Source: Neisseriaceae bacterium CLB008
Lineage (GTDB): Bacteria; Pseudomonadota; Gammaproteobacteria; Burkholderiales; Neisseriaceae
Assembly: GCA_041228285.1 (NCBI GenBank)
Contig: CP166133.1
Span: forward strand, 2,451,380 to 2,515,379
Length of the DNA: 64,000 nt
Reading direction: 5' to 3'
Made by a program: the position numbers and the translations under genes. Positions 37,842-46,315 of the stretch are shown piece by piece. A model generated the notes under the pieces. The model searched no databases. It had not been told where the DNA came from and saw only the letters and a list, made by a program, of their open reading frames with translations. The number at the start of each line of letters is the position of its first letter. Within the stretch, counting starts at the first letter, position 1.

Positions 37842-38908
37842 TTAACCTTATTGTCTAATTTTTCAGGCCAAGCTTTGCTGTCGTCTAGGCGAATCCACGC
37901 CACCCCAGGCAGGCCAGTTTTCACTTGATCCAAATAGCGGCCCAACAACTCTTTAGGAATATGCGCCTTCACGCGGAACATCAGCTTTTGGCGTTCACTT
38001 TCGGTTTCAACGGTTTTGGGCGTGAACTGAGCGGCACTGGCCACAAAAGACACTTTGGCAGGGATCACCATGTCGGGCGCGGCGTCTAACACCAGGCGTA
38101 CTTCTGTGCCTAGCGCCACTTTACCGGCGGCCATCTCGGGTAGGAAAAAGCTCATGTACACGTCAGACACGTCAATCATATTCAACACATTGCCGCCGCT
38201 GCCCAGAATCTCACCGGGCTGGGCCACTTTATACTGGACGCGGCCGTCGCGCGGGGCCTTCAACTGGCTGTCGGCGATGTCAGATTCAATCCGCTCAATC
38301 GTGGCGGCCGCCGCATCAACGGCCGAGCGAGCGCCCACTTCTTGCGCCTTGGCAGCATTAATTGATGCTTCAGCCGTCGCCACTTGGGCTTTCGCTGCCG
38401 CAACCGCAGCAATCGTGCTTTGCATGCCGGCACGATCATCATCGTATTGCTGCTTCGAGGTCGCACCTTCTTTAGACAACACCGCCGAACGGCTTAAGCG
38501 ATGCTCAGCGGCCTGACGTTCGGCTTCGCGCTGCACCACTATGGCCTGCATCGCGGCCTTATCGCTTTGGCGCATTTGCACCTGAGCCTGAGCGCTGGCG
38601 ACGGCATGTTGGGCCTGCTTAAACTGAGCTTGAGCTTCACTGAGCTGTGCTTCTAGCGACGTGACCTGCATGCTGGCCAACAGTTGGCCTGCCTTCACAA
38701 ACTCACCTTCTTGCACAAAAATATCCACCACCTGGCCTGGTGCCTTGGTGGCGATGTTGATGTCGGTGGCTTCAATGCGGCCATTGCCGCTGACAAAGCC
38801 ATCCATTTCATGGGCATTGATGTAGGACACCACCCCATAAATCCCGCCAGCAATGACAAGGGCGGCAATGCTCAAGGCGATTTTGGCTTTTTTACTGATT
38901 TTTTTCAT
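37838..38908 (-). CDS. yhiI: HlyD-type periplasmic adaptor (YhiI-like)
   Basis: 356 residues. One N-terminal membrane anchor ([19 protein letters not shown]), a lipoyl half-motif ([21 protein letters not shown]), a long alanine- and glutamine-rich coiled-coil hairpin (about 75-210), then the second lipoyl half ([20 protein letters not shown]) and a beta-barrel domain. It is a membrane fusion protein linking the ABC pump to an outer membrane channel. It is translated together with the ATPase gene through a 4-base overlap. Confidence 0.93.
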   Translation of the reverse strand: MKKISKKAKIALSIAALVIAGGIYGVVSYINAHEMDGFVSGNGRIEATDINIATKAPGQVVDIFVQEGEFVKAGQLLASMQVTSLEAQLSEAQAQFKQAQHAVASAQAQVQMRQSDKAAMQAIVVQREAERQAAEHRLSRSAVLSKEGATSKQQYDDDRAGMQSTIAAVAAAKAQVATAEASINAAKAQEVGARSAVDAAAATIERIESDIADSQLKAPRDGRVQYKVAQPGEILGSGGNVLNMIDVSDVYMSFFLPEMAAGKVALGTEVRLVLDAAPDMVIPAKVSFVASAAQFTPKTVETESERQKLMFRVKAHIPKELLGRYLDQVKTGLPGVAWIRLDDSKAWPEKLDNKVK

Positions 38909-38954
38909 AGTGTTCGACCATTAAGTAATAATAAAGGGATGGGCTAGAACGGGT

Positions 38955-40340
38955 TTAACCGCCACCCAGCGCCAAATACAGAGCAATTTTTGCCGACATC
39001 AGGTCACGCTTGACCTGCACCAGCTGCTGCTCGGCCGACAGCAGATTACGCTGTGCGTCCAGCACCGACAGAAAATTCACCGCACCATAGTCGTAGCTCA
39101 TTTGCGCCAAACGAGCCGTTTCAGCTTGAGCCGCTAAGGCCTGACCCTGAATGGTGATTTGGTTTTGCTGCCATTTAATATTATTGAGACCGTCCGACAC
39201 CTCTCTAAACGCCTGTTGGATGGTTTTTTCATACTCGGCCACGGCCATGTCTTTGCGCACTTCAGCCAAATCAACGTTGGCGCGCAGTCGCCCACCGTGG
39301 AAAATCGGAATCGATAATGACGGCATGAACGACCACGCCTGGCTACCCGAGTCAAACAGACCATTTAGATCAGCACTGGCGCTGCCAAACTGACCGGTTA
39401 AAGCCAAGCGAGGGAAGAAAGCCGCGCGCGCAGCGCCAATATTGGCATTGGCGCCCTGTAGCCGATATTCAGCCGCAATGATGTCGGGACGACGCGTGAG
39501 TAGATTTGACGGCAAGCCCACCGGCACCGCGCTGGGCACCCCCGTCATGCTGAAACGAGCTTGAGTTGGCAAAGCGGTATCCGCCCCCACCAGCACATGC
39601 AGCGCCTGAATGTGCGCATCGCGCTGCTGCTGTAGCTGGCTATGTAAGGCTTGCGCCTGAGCCAACAAGGTTTGCACCTGGGTTAAGTCCATCTTCGAGC
39701 CAGACCCAACCTGATAGCGTCGGGTAAAAATACGCACCGACTCTTGATGGGTGGCGATGGCCTTGGCGGCCAGATCAATGCGCTCATTCAGCGCACTCAA
39801 ACCATAATAAGCCTCTGCCACTTGGCCAATGAGGCTGATGGTGACCGCCTGCTGATTAGCCTCTGAGGCCAAGTACTGCGCTAAAGCGGCCTGATTGAGG
39901 CTGCGAATACGCCCCCAAAAATCCACTTCCCAGCTACTCAGGCCAACGCCGGCATTGTATTGACTGCTGTACTGCGTCTGGCCGCTTAAATTCAAATCGC
40001 CAGGCACACGCTGGCGTTGGCCACCGCCAGCCAAATCAAACTGCGGCAGCGACTCAGCACGCTGGATGCCATAAGCCGCTCGGGCTTCAGCCACACGCAA
40101 TACCGCTAACCGTAAGTCACGGTTATGGCTTAAGCCGGCCTGAATTAACGTTTGTAACGCTGGGTCGGTAAAATAGTTTTGCCACGCCATCAGCTGTGGG
40201 TCGATCTCGGCCGCACCGGCTTTAACACCAGCGTATTGGTCGGGCACGGGAAGTTCTGGCGCCCGATATTCTGGCGCCATCGACGCACAACCAACCAGCA
40301 ACAAAGCCATCGCAATGGCGCCTGTTTCCTTAAGTCGCAT
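38955..40340 (-). CDS. Outer membrane efflux lipoprotein (NodT/TolC family)
   Basis: 461 residues from ATG 40340. An upstream start would add 55 residues with no export signal, whereas this start gives a lipoprotein signal peptide (MRLKETGAIAMALLLVGC) with the acylated Cys18. Two outer-membrane-efflux repeats are visible, each with the long helical segments (RDLRLAVLRVAEARAAYG; ADLNGLFDSGSQAW; EYEKTIQQAFREVSDGL). LTRRPDIIAAEYRLQGANANIGAARAAFFP is the family hallmark. It is the first gene of the exporter operon and supplies the outer-membrane duct, making a complete tripartite ABC pump. The exported compound is unknown. Confidence 0.92.
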   Translation of the reverse strand: MRLKETGAIAMALLLVGCASMAPEYRAPELPVPDQYAGVKAGAAEIDPQLMAWQNYFTDPALQTLIQAGLSHNRDLRLAVLRVAEARAAYGIQRAESLPQFDLAGGGQRQRVPGDLNLSGQTQYSSQYNAGVGLSSWEVDFWGRIRSLNQAALAQYLASEANQQAVTISLIGQVAEAYYGLSALNERIDLAAKAIATHQESVRIFTRRYQVGSGSKMDLTQVQTLLAQAQALHSQLQQQRDAHIQALHVLVGADTALPTQARFSMTGVPSAVPVGLPSNLLTRRPDIIAAEYRLQGANANIGAARAAFFPRLALTGQFGSASADLNGLFDSGSQAWSFMPSLSIPIFHGGRLRANVDLAEVRKDMAVAEYEKTIQQAFREVSDGLNNIKWQQNQITIQGQALAAQAETARLAQMSYDYGAVNFLSVLDAQRNLLSAEQQLVQVKRDLMSAKIALYLALGGG

Positions 40341-40935
40341 AAATGGGCTCTTTATAAATAATGATTCACTAATCAAAACAAGCGCTGCTGTTGCGGAACA
40401 GCCCAACCTTCGGCCCACCCCGCATAAGCCATTCGCATCTCGCAAACCGTAACACGGCTGTTTTTTAAAGTAAATATTTAAAAAATAACCGCTATCAAAA
40501 CCCATCCTGATTTAGCGTACACAAGATGATTAATCGCCACGGCAGACAGAGGGCTCACAGAACAAGCTCGTGAATAAGGCACTCGTTTACTGAATCTAAC
40601 ACTGTTAGATTGGCTCAAAAAAATGCCCTCGTCAATCACCGACAAGGCTCTGTTTGAGCTGGCTCAACCTCCCCGCCCTTAAGGGTTTACAAACCTTCCA
40701 AACCAGTAACAGCTTCATAAAAAACAAAAGCTAATTCGAACTATTCGTTTCACCTTAAAATCAACGAATGTTTGCCCAAAATATGTTGTAAATAGGCCTC
40801 AACCAAGGTCTGGCTGAACAGTGAGCTCACCCTGTCAAATAAGCCTGCTTTAATCCCAACGACAGGCCACAATCTGCCCAACGTTTAATCACGCCTCAAA
40901 AGCCGATGCCAAAAAAAGCTTTGCCAATCATTCAG
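40341..40935. other. Divergent intergenic region between exporter and siderophore loci
   Basis: About 600 bases without a gene I can support. It holds the promoters of the exporter operon (minus) and of the AraC regulator (plus), and a perfect palindrome at 40593-40611, listed separately. Confidence 0.5.
40593..40611. promoter_or_regulatory. Perfect 9-1-9 palindrome, operator candidate
   Basis: AATCTAACACTGTTAGATT is a perfect inverted repeat with one central base, 253 bases upstream of the exporter operon start. On the minus strand a TTGAGC lies just before it, so it could cover a promoter. The size suits a TetR-, MarR- or LysR-type regulator, but none is encoded next to it. Confidence 0.45.
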
Positions 40936-40950
40936 TAATGATTATCATTA
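40936..40950. promoter_or_regulatory. Fur box at the AraC regulator gene
   Basis: TAATGATTATCATTA is a perfect 7-1-7 inverted repeat and close to the Fur core (AATGATAATCATT, one mismatch). It overlaps the first ATG of the regulator frame, so translation may really begin downstream. Confidence 0.8.
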
Positions 40951-41867
40951 ACAATCATAACTTAACCAACCTTATCGATGTCGATGCCCACATCCGCCTT
41001 AACGCCATGACCCAAACCCATCAATCCCACTGGCAGCTTAACGACATGCCCACCAGCATGCAGCTCAGCGGTGGCACCCTAAGCCTGCCCCATAGCCAAA
41101 CCCATTATGAAGAAGAGCACCCTGGCCTTAAGCTGATCTTGCTGTTAGAAGGACAGGTTAGCTATCAACTCGGTGGCAACCAACAGGTCAGCATGCAGGG
41201 GCCTTCCTGCCACCTCAGCCATTCCGAAACCCCATTCACCGTCGCCCATCAGTACGGCGAAACCCATCGGCTTAATTATGTCTCCATACGGCTCCCACAT
41301 GAAGACAATCAGGCTCTGTTTGACGACTTGGTCTCCCCCCTATTACAGCAGCACCAGCACAGCAGTAAACACCCGCTGATTTTAGACAATCCAGCCTCTA
41401 AAGCCGTGCTGAGCATTGGCCGCCAAATGCTGCTGTGCCCAAACGAATCGCCTTTACAGCGGCTATTCTTATACGGCAAAGCCTTAGAATTAATGGCCAA
41501 CGCCTTCAGCAGCTTTAAAAGCCACAGTCATCACGACGCACATATCAGTCTCAATACGGCCGACACCAAGCGTTTTCACGAAGTTAAGGCCTTACTCCAA
41601 GAACGGCTTAGCCACCCACCTAAACTGAGTGAACTGGCTCAATTTGCGGGCATGAACGTCAGCAAGCTCACCTTTGGCTTTAAGCAATTGTTTGGCCTAA
41701 GCGTGTACGATTTTATTCGCCAACAGCGCCTCGAGATGGCCTACCACATGCTGGTGACCCAACAAATGAGCATTGGCGACGTAGCCCATGCCTGCGGCTA
41801 CACCGATTCGCATTTCAGCAAGGTATTCAAACAACGATTTGGTTGCCTACCCAGCCAAATTCGCTGA
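40938..41867 (+). CDS. AraC-family regulator of siderophore uptake (PchR-like)
   Basis: 309 residues. The C-terminal 100 residues hold two helix-turn-helix motifs (LSELAQFAGMNVSKLTFGFKQ and IGDVAHACGYTDSHFSKVFKQRFG) of the AraC family. The N-terminal half (ALSLPHSQTHYEEEHPGLKLILLLEGQ region) resembles PchR-type sensors, which bind the ferri-siderophore and activate the adjacent receptor gene. The first ATG lies inside a Fur box and lacks a ribosome binding site. The next Met (41007) has none either, so the start is uncertain. It stands directly before the TonB receptor gene, as PchR-like regulators usually do. Confidence 0.85.
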   Translation: MIIINNHNLTNLIDVDAHIRLNAMTQTHQSHWQLNDMPTSMQLSGGTLSLPHSQTHYEEEHPGLKLILLLEGQVSYQLGGNQQVSMQGPSCHLSHSETPFTVAHQYGETHRLNYVSIRLPHEDNQALFDDLVSPLLQQHQHSSKHPLILDNPASKAVLSIGRQMLLCPNESPLQRLFLYGKALELMANAFSSFKSHSHHDAHISLNTADTKRFHEVKALLQERLSHPPKLSELAQFAGMNVSKLTFGFKQLFGLSVYDFIRQQRLEMAYHMLVTQQMSIGDVAHACGYTDSHFSKVFKQRFGCLPSQIR

Positions 41868-41941
41868 TCAAGACACACGCAATCGCCAAAAAAACTGCCG
41901 CAATCGCTAATCCCCTCTGACCCACCCCGCTTAGAATGTAA

Positions 41942-41956
41942 TGAGATTAATTATCA
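41942..41956. promoter_or_regulatory. Fur box upstream of the TonB receptor
   Basis: TGAGATTAATTATCA matches the 7-1-7 Fur motif TGATAAT-N-ATTATCA with a perfect right half and two mismatches in the left. It lies 24 bases before the chosen receptor start. Confidence 0.7.
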
Positions 41957-41979
41957 TTACAACACACACGGGGCGTTAC

Positions 41980-44115
41980 ATGTCACACACATCATCTTCA
42001 GCGAAGGCTGCGGCTATAGCCTATTGGGCTCGTCGTCAAACTCATCTAGCCTACCTCATCCCACTACTGTTCAGCCACGGTATCGCACAAGCAGCCGCCG
42101 ATGCCGACAGCGCGGAACTGGCGCCAATCGTGGTAACTGGCAGCCACAGCAAGGCCGCTAAGCTATTAAAAATGCCGCAGGCGCTCAAAGACACGCCACA
42201 ATCGGTCAGCATCACCACCCAAAAGCAAATGCAGGAACAAAACCTACGCACCCTCGAAGACGTCATGCAGCAATCGGCCGGGGTTACGGTGCAGCCGTTT
42301 CAGCTACTGACCACAGGCTATTACGCCCGCGGCTTTAAAATTGACTCGTTCTCGCAAGACGGCGTGCCCGTGCTGATGGGCAATACCGGCGCACCGCCAC
42401 AAGACATGGCCATGTATGAGCAAGTGGAAATTCTGCGCGGCGCCAACGGCTTGCTGCAAGGCACGGGCAACCCCGCCGCAACGGTAAACTTAGTCCCCAA
42501 AAAACCACCGCATCAATTCGCCCTCAGCGGCTCCTTAAGCGCTGGGCGATGGCAACACTACGGTGGCGACATCGACGTCGGCGGTCCGCTGAACGCCAGC
42601 AAAAGCTGGCGCGGCCGAGCCGTCATCAGCCACAACGACCAAGATTTTTTCTACGATGTGGCCAAGCAAAAGTCCACCCACTTCTACGCCATCACCGAAG
42701 TCGATGTGGGCGAGCAAACCACCCTCAATGTCGGTGCCAGCCAGCAGCGCATCCGTTCGGTCACCAATATGGCTGGCGTACCTTTTTATAGCGACGGCAG
42801 CGACATAGGCTTGCCGCGCCATACTTATCTAGATGCCGCTTGGGATCGCTTTGATTGGGACACCACCCGCGTGTTCGCAGGTGTAGAGCATCAGTTTGAC
42901 AACGACTGGCGCCTACAGGTAAACGCCAATCATATGAAAGGCGACTGGGCCCTAGACTATGCGGGTGCGATGGGGGCAGTAGACAAAGAAACGGGAAAAG
43001 GCATGAAGCTCACCGGCGGTGCCTACGAGTTTGAAAACAAGCAAAACAGCCTTGATGCATATGCCACAGGACCGTTCAGCCTATTTGGCCGCCAACACGA
43101 ACTCATGCTGGGTGGGCAATATCAGCGCACCGAAACCGAACAGTTTTCAGCTCCGTTCCTGAGCGACATCAGCGTGCCCGTTGACCCTTGGCACTGGAAC
43201 CCACACAGCATAGCCAAACCAGAAATCGGCGCCTACAGCTCGCGCGGCCCCACTAAAACCACCCAATCTGGCCTATACGCCATGGGCCGTTTTAGCGTCA
43301 CCGATCCGCTGAAACTGATCGTGGGCGGACGCTTCAGCCGCTGGCAACAAGAGACCGCCAGCGCCACCGCCAAGCTTAATAATGAATTCACCCCCTATGC
43401 AGGCTTGGTGTATCAGCTAACGCCACAATGGTCGGCCTACGTCAGCTATGCCGAAGTGTTCCAACCGCAAACCCAAATGACTTGGGGCGGCGATATTCTC
43501 TCCCCAGTTAAAGGCAAAAACCACGAGGCTGGACTAAAAGGGGAGCTGTTTGACGGCCAGCTAAACGTGTCGGCAGCGCTCTACCAAATTCGCCAACAAA
43601 ACCGAGCGCAACAAGACCCTGACCATCCTTGCGCCGGCCCTGTTTGCTATTACGTTGCCAGCGGCGAAGTGAAAAGCCAGGGCTTTGAAGCCGAAGCCAA
43701 CGGCCAAATCAACCGCGACCTCAGCGTATCGGCCAGCTACAGCTACAACAGCACCAAATACGTGACCGACGCCAAGGCCAGCGGCCAGCCGTTTGCCAAA
43801 TTTGCGCCCAAGCACATTGCCCGCCTGTGGGGTAATTACACCCTGCCTTGGCATGAGCGCCGCATCAGCGTAGGCCTAGGCCTACAGGCACAAAGTGACT
43901 TCTCGGTAGAGTCTGGCGGCGTAACCCTACGCCAAGCAGGCTATACCTTAGTCAATGCGCGCATCGGCTATCAGATCAACAAACAGCTTTCGGCCGCTCT
44001 CAACGTCAACAACGTCTTTGACAAGCATTATTACCAAAGCCTGTCTGGCCCTGCTTGGAACAATCGCTACGGTGAACCTTTAAGCGCCATGCTCACCCTC
44101 AGAGCCAAATACTGA
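41980..44115 (+). CDS. TonB-dependent ferri-siderophore receptor
   Basis: 711 residues from ATG 41980; an earlier ATG at 41941 lies beside the Fur box and would add residues before the signal peptide. Signal peptide to about SHGIAQA, TonB-box-like APIVVTG, plug domain (DTPQSVSITTQKQMQEQ, LRTLEDVMQQSAGVTV, YEQVEILRGANGLLQGTGNPAATVNLVPKKP), then a 22-strand barrel ending LTLRAKY with the C-terminal aromatic. The plug motifs are those of the FhuE/FpvA/FptA-type receptors. It imports a ferric siderophore across the outer membrane. The exact ligand is unknown, and no siderophore synthesis genes are near. Confidence 0.93.
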   Translation: MSHTSSSAKAAAIAYWARRQTHLAYLIPLLFSHGIAQAAADADSAELAPIVVTGSHSKAAKLLKMPQALKDTPQSVSITTQKQMQEQNLRTLEDVMQQSAGVTVQPFQLLTTGYYARGFKIDSFSQDGVPVLMGNTGAPPQDMAMYEQVEILRGANGLLQGTGNPAATVNLVPKKPPHQFALSGSLSAGRWQHYGGDIDVGGPLNASKSWRGRAVISHNDQDFFYDVAKQKSTHFYAITEVDVGEQTTLNVGASQQRIRSVTNMAGVPFYSDGSDIGLPRHTYLDAAWDRFDWDTTRVFAGVEHQFDNDWRLQVNANHMKGDWALDYAGAMGAVDKETGKGMKLTGGAYEFENKQNSLDAYATGPFSLFGRQHELMLGGQYQRTETEQFSAPFLSDISVPVDPWHWNPHSIAKPEIGAYSSRGPTKTTQSGLYAMGRFSVTDPLKLIVGGRFSRWQQETASATAKLNNEFTPYAGLVYQLTPQWSAYVSYAEVFQPQTQMTWGGDILSPVKGKNHEAGLKGELFDGQLNVSAALYQIRQQNRAQQDPDHPCAGPVCYYVASGEVKSQGFEAEANGQINRDLSVSASYSYNSTKYVTDAKASGQPFAKFAPKHIARLWGNYTLPWHERRISVGLGLQAQSDFSVESGGVTLRQAGYTLVNARIGYQINKQLSAALNVNNVFDKHYYQSLSGPAWNNRYGEPLSAMLTLRAKY

Positions 44116-44378
44116 TGCTGTGGCTCGGTAAACTCTCAGCCGCCCTTATAGGCGGCAGTGCCGCCAGCATCGCCACTGCCGTCGCTTTGGTGCGCCACTA
44201 TCCCGACCTCGATGCCCTCAATCGGCTGTACGCCGGCCTTTTTGGCGGCGTTTTTCTGGCTGGCGCGCTGTGGTTTGCCTGCCTCTTGGCCCACAACGGT
44301 GCCCAAGCCTGGCGCCGTGTGCTGTGGCCGCTGGGCCTAGCCCTTTTGGCTTTGGCCTGCGGCCCTATTTTGGCATAA
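44115..44378 (+). CDS. DUF3649 small membrane protein
   Basis: 87 residues with three hydrophobic segments. The start overlaps the receptor stop by one base (TGATG). Small proteins of this kind regularly lie between a siderophore receptor and a PepSY membrane protein. The composition (VRHYPDLDALNRLYAGLFGGVFLAGALW) matches my memory of DUF3649. It probably takes part in iron release or transport at the inner membrane; the mechanism is not known. Confidence 0.75.
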   Translation: MLWLGKLSAALIGGSAASIATAVALVRHYPDLDALNRLYAGLFGGVFLAGALWFACLLAHNGAQAWRRVLWPLGLALLALACGPILA

Positions 44379-44387
44379 GGACACCTC

Positions 44388-45869
44388 ATGCAATCCCATA
44401 TTCGCCGTTTCTTGTTCACCAGCCACTCTTGGGCCGCTATTCTGTTCAGCAGCCTATTGCTGCTGATCTGCCTAAGCGGCTGCTGGGCGGTTTTGAACGA
44501 TGAACTCACCCACTGGGCCAACCCCAACCGAGTGGCGGCCCAAACCGTTCAGGCCGCCGACCTCGATCGGCTGCCCGCTTTGGCACAGGCTCATGGCCTA
44601 GACCCAAACCATCTCACCATCACCTTACCCAGCTCTAGCCAGCCCACTTTACGTCTGAGCACCGCAGGGCGAGGCCAAACCATGCCTACGGTGATCTTGC
44701 AGCCACACACGCTCACCCCAGTAGCAACGCCGTCACACACCGCCATCAACCTAGTGACCGATCTACACAAGCACCTTTTTCTCGGCTTTCCTGGGCGGGT
44801 ACTGGTCAGCCTATTCGGGCTGGTCCTCAGCATTTTACTGATCGGTGGTTTCGCCATGCATCTGCATCGTTGGCGCCAAACCTTACCCCTACGGCGCCAT
44901 AAACCCGCCGCCACCCTTAGCGCTGACGTGCATAAGCTGGTGGGTTTTGGCCTTTTCCCCCTCTTGCTGGTCATCGCCTTATCTGGCCTATTCTCAGGCC
45001 TAGGCGCTCTGGGCACGATGACGCTCTCTGGCCAAGCGTTTCAAGGGGGCATGCCGGCCGCCATGGCCGCACTCATGCCTCAAGCGCCACTGCTGCCACC
45101 GCCCACCCCCGAAACCAAGCCGCTACCTCTGTCGCAGCTATGGCAACAACACCAGCAAGCTTGGCCACACCGTTCGGTACACAGCCTCACCCTCAGTGAT
45201 TGGCACGGGCCCAACGCCCGTTTAAGCGTGACCACTAGCCAAGCTTGGTCCTTCAGCACTCCCTTATTTGAACAAGACCACTATCGTCGTGATGGCCAAC
45301 TCATGCGCCACGACAGCGCCGCTCAGCAAGGCCTATGGACGCAAGCTTTTGTGGCCATTCAGCCACTGCACTATGCGCAATATGGCGGTGATTTCAGCAA
45401 AGGCCTACATCTATTCGGCGGCTTGGCCACCGTTGTCCTGACGCTCACCGGTACCGTTATGTGGCTAGCGCGACAACATCGCCGCGGGCGGCCCACCCAT
45501 GGCCTGCAATGGCTCACTCTCAGCCTTGGCGGTGGGCTATTCATGGCCATGTGTCTGTTATTGCTCAGTGCGGCGCCTGCACCCTATCTGCATCTAAGTG
45601 GACGCGCCCACAGCGCTCTGTTTTGGGGCTGCTGGCTTAGCATTTGCCTACTGGCCGCTTGGCCCACTATGCGCCGCCTTTGCCTCTGGCTGCTGCCGCT
45701 CTTCGGCGGGCTCATGCTCATCGCCGCAAGCTTGGCACATGCACTAATGGCCTATGTCTATGGCCTCGTCCCCACGCTATGGCTAGATGCTTTACTGCTC
45801 TTGGCCGGTAGTCTGGCTTGCGCCTGCGCCGCCCTGATTTTTTCTAAACGCCCTCATCCGCGTTCTTAA
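44388..45869 (+). CDS. PepSY-associated membrane protein, putative ferri-siderophore reductase
   Basis: 493 residues. The N-terminal helix with HSWAAILFSSLLLLICLSG, a PepSY-type periplasmic region, further helices with HLHRWRQ and VHKLVGFGLFPLLLVIALSGL, and a hydrophobic C-terminal half with several helices. Conserved His residues in the helices resemble haem-coordinating PepSY_TM proteins such as PiuB and FegB, thought to reduce ferric siderophores in the periplasm. It is translated from AAGGACACCTC, nine bases after the DUF3649 gene. The function is inferred from the locus. Confidence 0.82.
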   Translation: MQSHIRRFLFTSHSWAAILFSSLLLLICLSGCWAVLNDELTHWANPNRVAAQTVQAADLDRLPALAQAHGLDPNHLTITLPSSSQPTLRLSTAGRGQTMPTVILQPHTLTPVATPSHTAINLVTDLHKHLFLGFPGRVLVSLFGLVLSILLIGGFAMHLHRWRQTLPLRRHKPAATLSADVHKLVGFGLFPLLLVIALSGLFSGLGALGTMTLSGQAFQGGMPAAMAALMPQAPLLPPPTPETKPLPLSQLWQQHQQAWPHRSVHSLTLSDWHGPNARLSVTTSQAWSFSTPLFEQDHYRRDGQLMRHDSAAQQGLWTQAFVAIQPLHYAQYGGDFSKGLHLFGGLATVVLTLTGTVMWLARQHRRGRPTHGLQWLTLSLGGGLFMAMCLLLLSAAPAPYLHLSGRAHSALFWGCWLSICLLAAWPTMRRLCLWLLPLFGGLMLIAASLAHALMAYVYGLVPTLWLDALLLLAGSLACACAALIFSKRPHPRS

Positions 45870-45880
45870 CTAGGATTGTT

Positions 45881-46315
45881 ATGACTGCCCTTACCCCCTC
45901 AACATCATTTAGCCTCACCGACCATTTAGTCGCGCTCAACGCTCAAGACTTTAGCGCCCGCCAGCAAGACATGGCCCAAAAAAGCCGCAGCGATGCGGAC
46001 TGGTTAATTGGCATAAAAGCCTTTAAAACCACGCTATCCGTCCACGGTGACTATTGGGAGCGACACCCTAAAGGCGATGAAACCTTATGCTTATTAGAAG
46101 GTGCATTGAATCTGATTTTATTCAATGCCCAAACCGCTACGGAACACACCGTCCCCCTAGCCGCCGGCCATGCCTTTATTGTGCCGCAAGGCACTTGGCA
46201 TAGGCTCAGCGTACAAACGCCAGGCCGCCTCTTGTTCATCACCCCCGTGGTCGGCAGCGAACACGCCAAAGTCGGCAGCATCGAACCCCATCAACCACAG
46301 CAGGCCCAATCATGA
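45881..46315 (+). CDS. Cupin-domain protein
   Basis: 144 residues. Single-domain beta-barrel cupin: GDYWERHPKGDETLCLLEG (about 51-69) carries motif 1 and PLAAGHAFIVPQGTWHRL (about 90-108) carries motif 2, with His and Glu as potential metal ligands. Its place between the PepSY and permease genes is unusual for an enzyme of central metabolism. It may modify or sense the imported siderophore (inference). The end overlaps the permease start by four bases. Confidence 0.75.
   Translation: MTALTPSTSFSLTDHLVALNAQDFSARQQDMAQKSRSDADWLIGIKAFKTTLSVHGDYWERHPKGDETLCLLEGALNLILFNAQTATEHTVPLAAGHAFIVPQGTWHRLSVQTPGRLLFITPVVGSEHAKVGSIEPHQPQQAQS

Noticed and set aside
44591-45016. 141-codon minus-strand frame inside the PepSY gene
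   Set aside because: Arg/Pro-rich antisense shadow of a GC-rich membrane protein gene.
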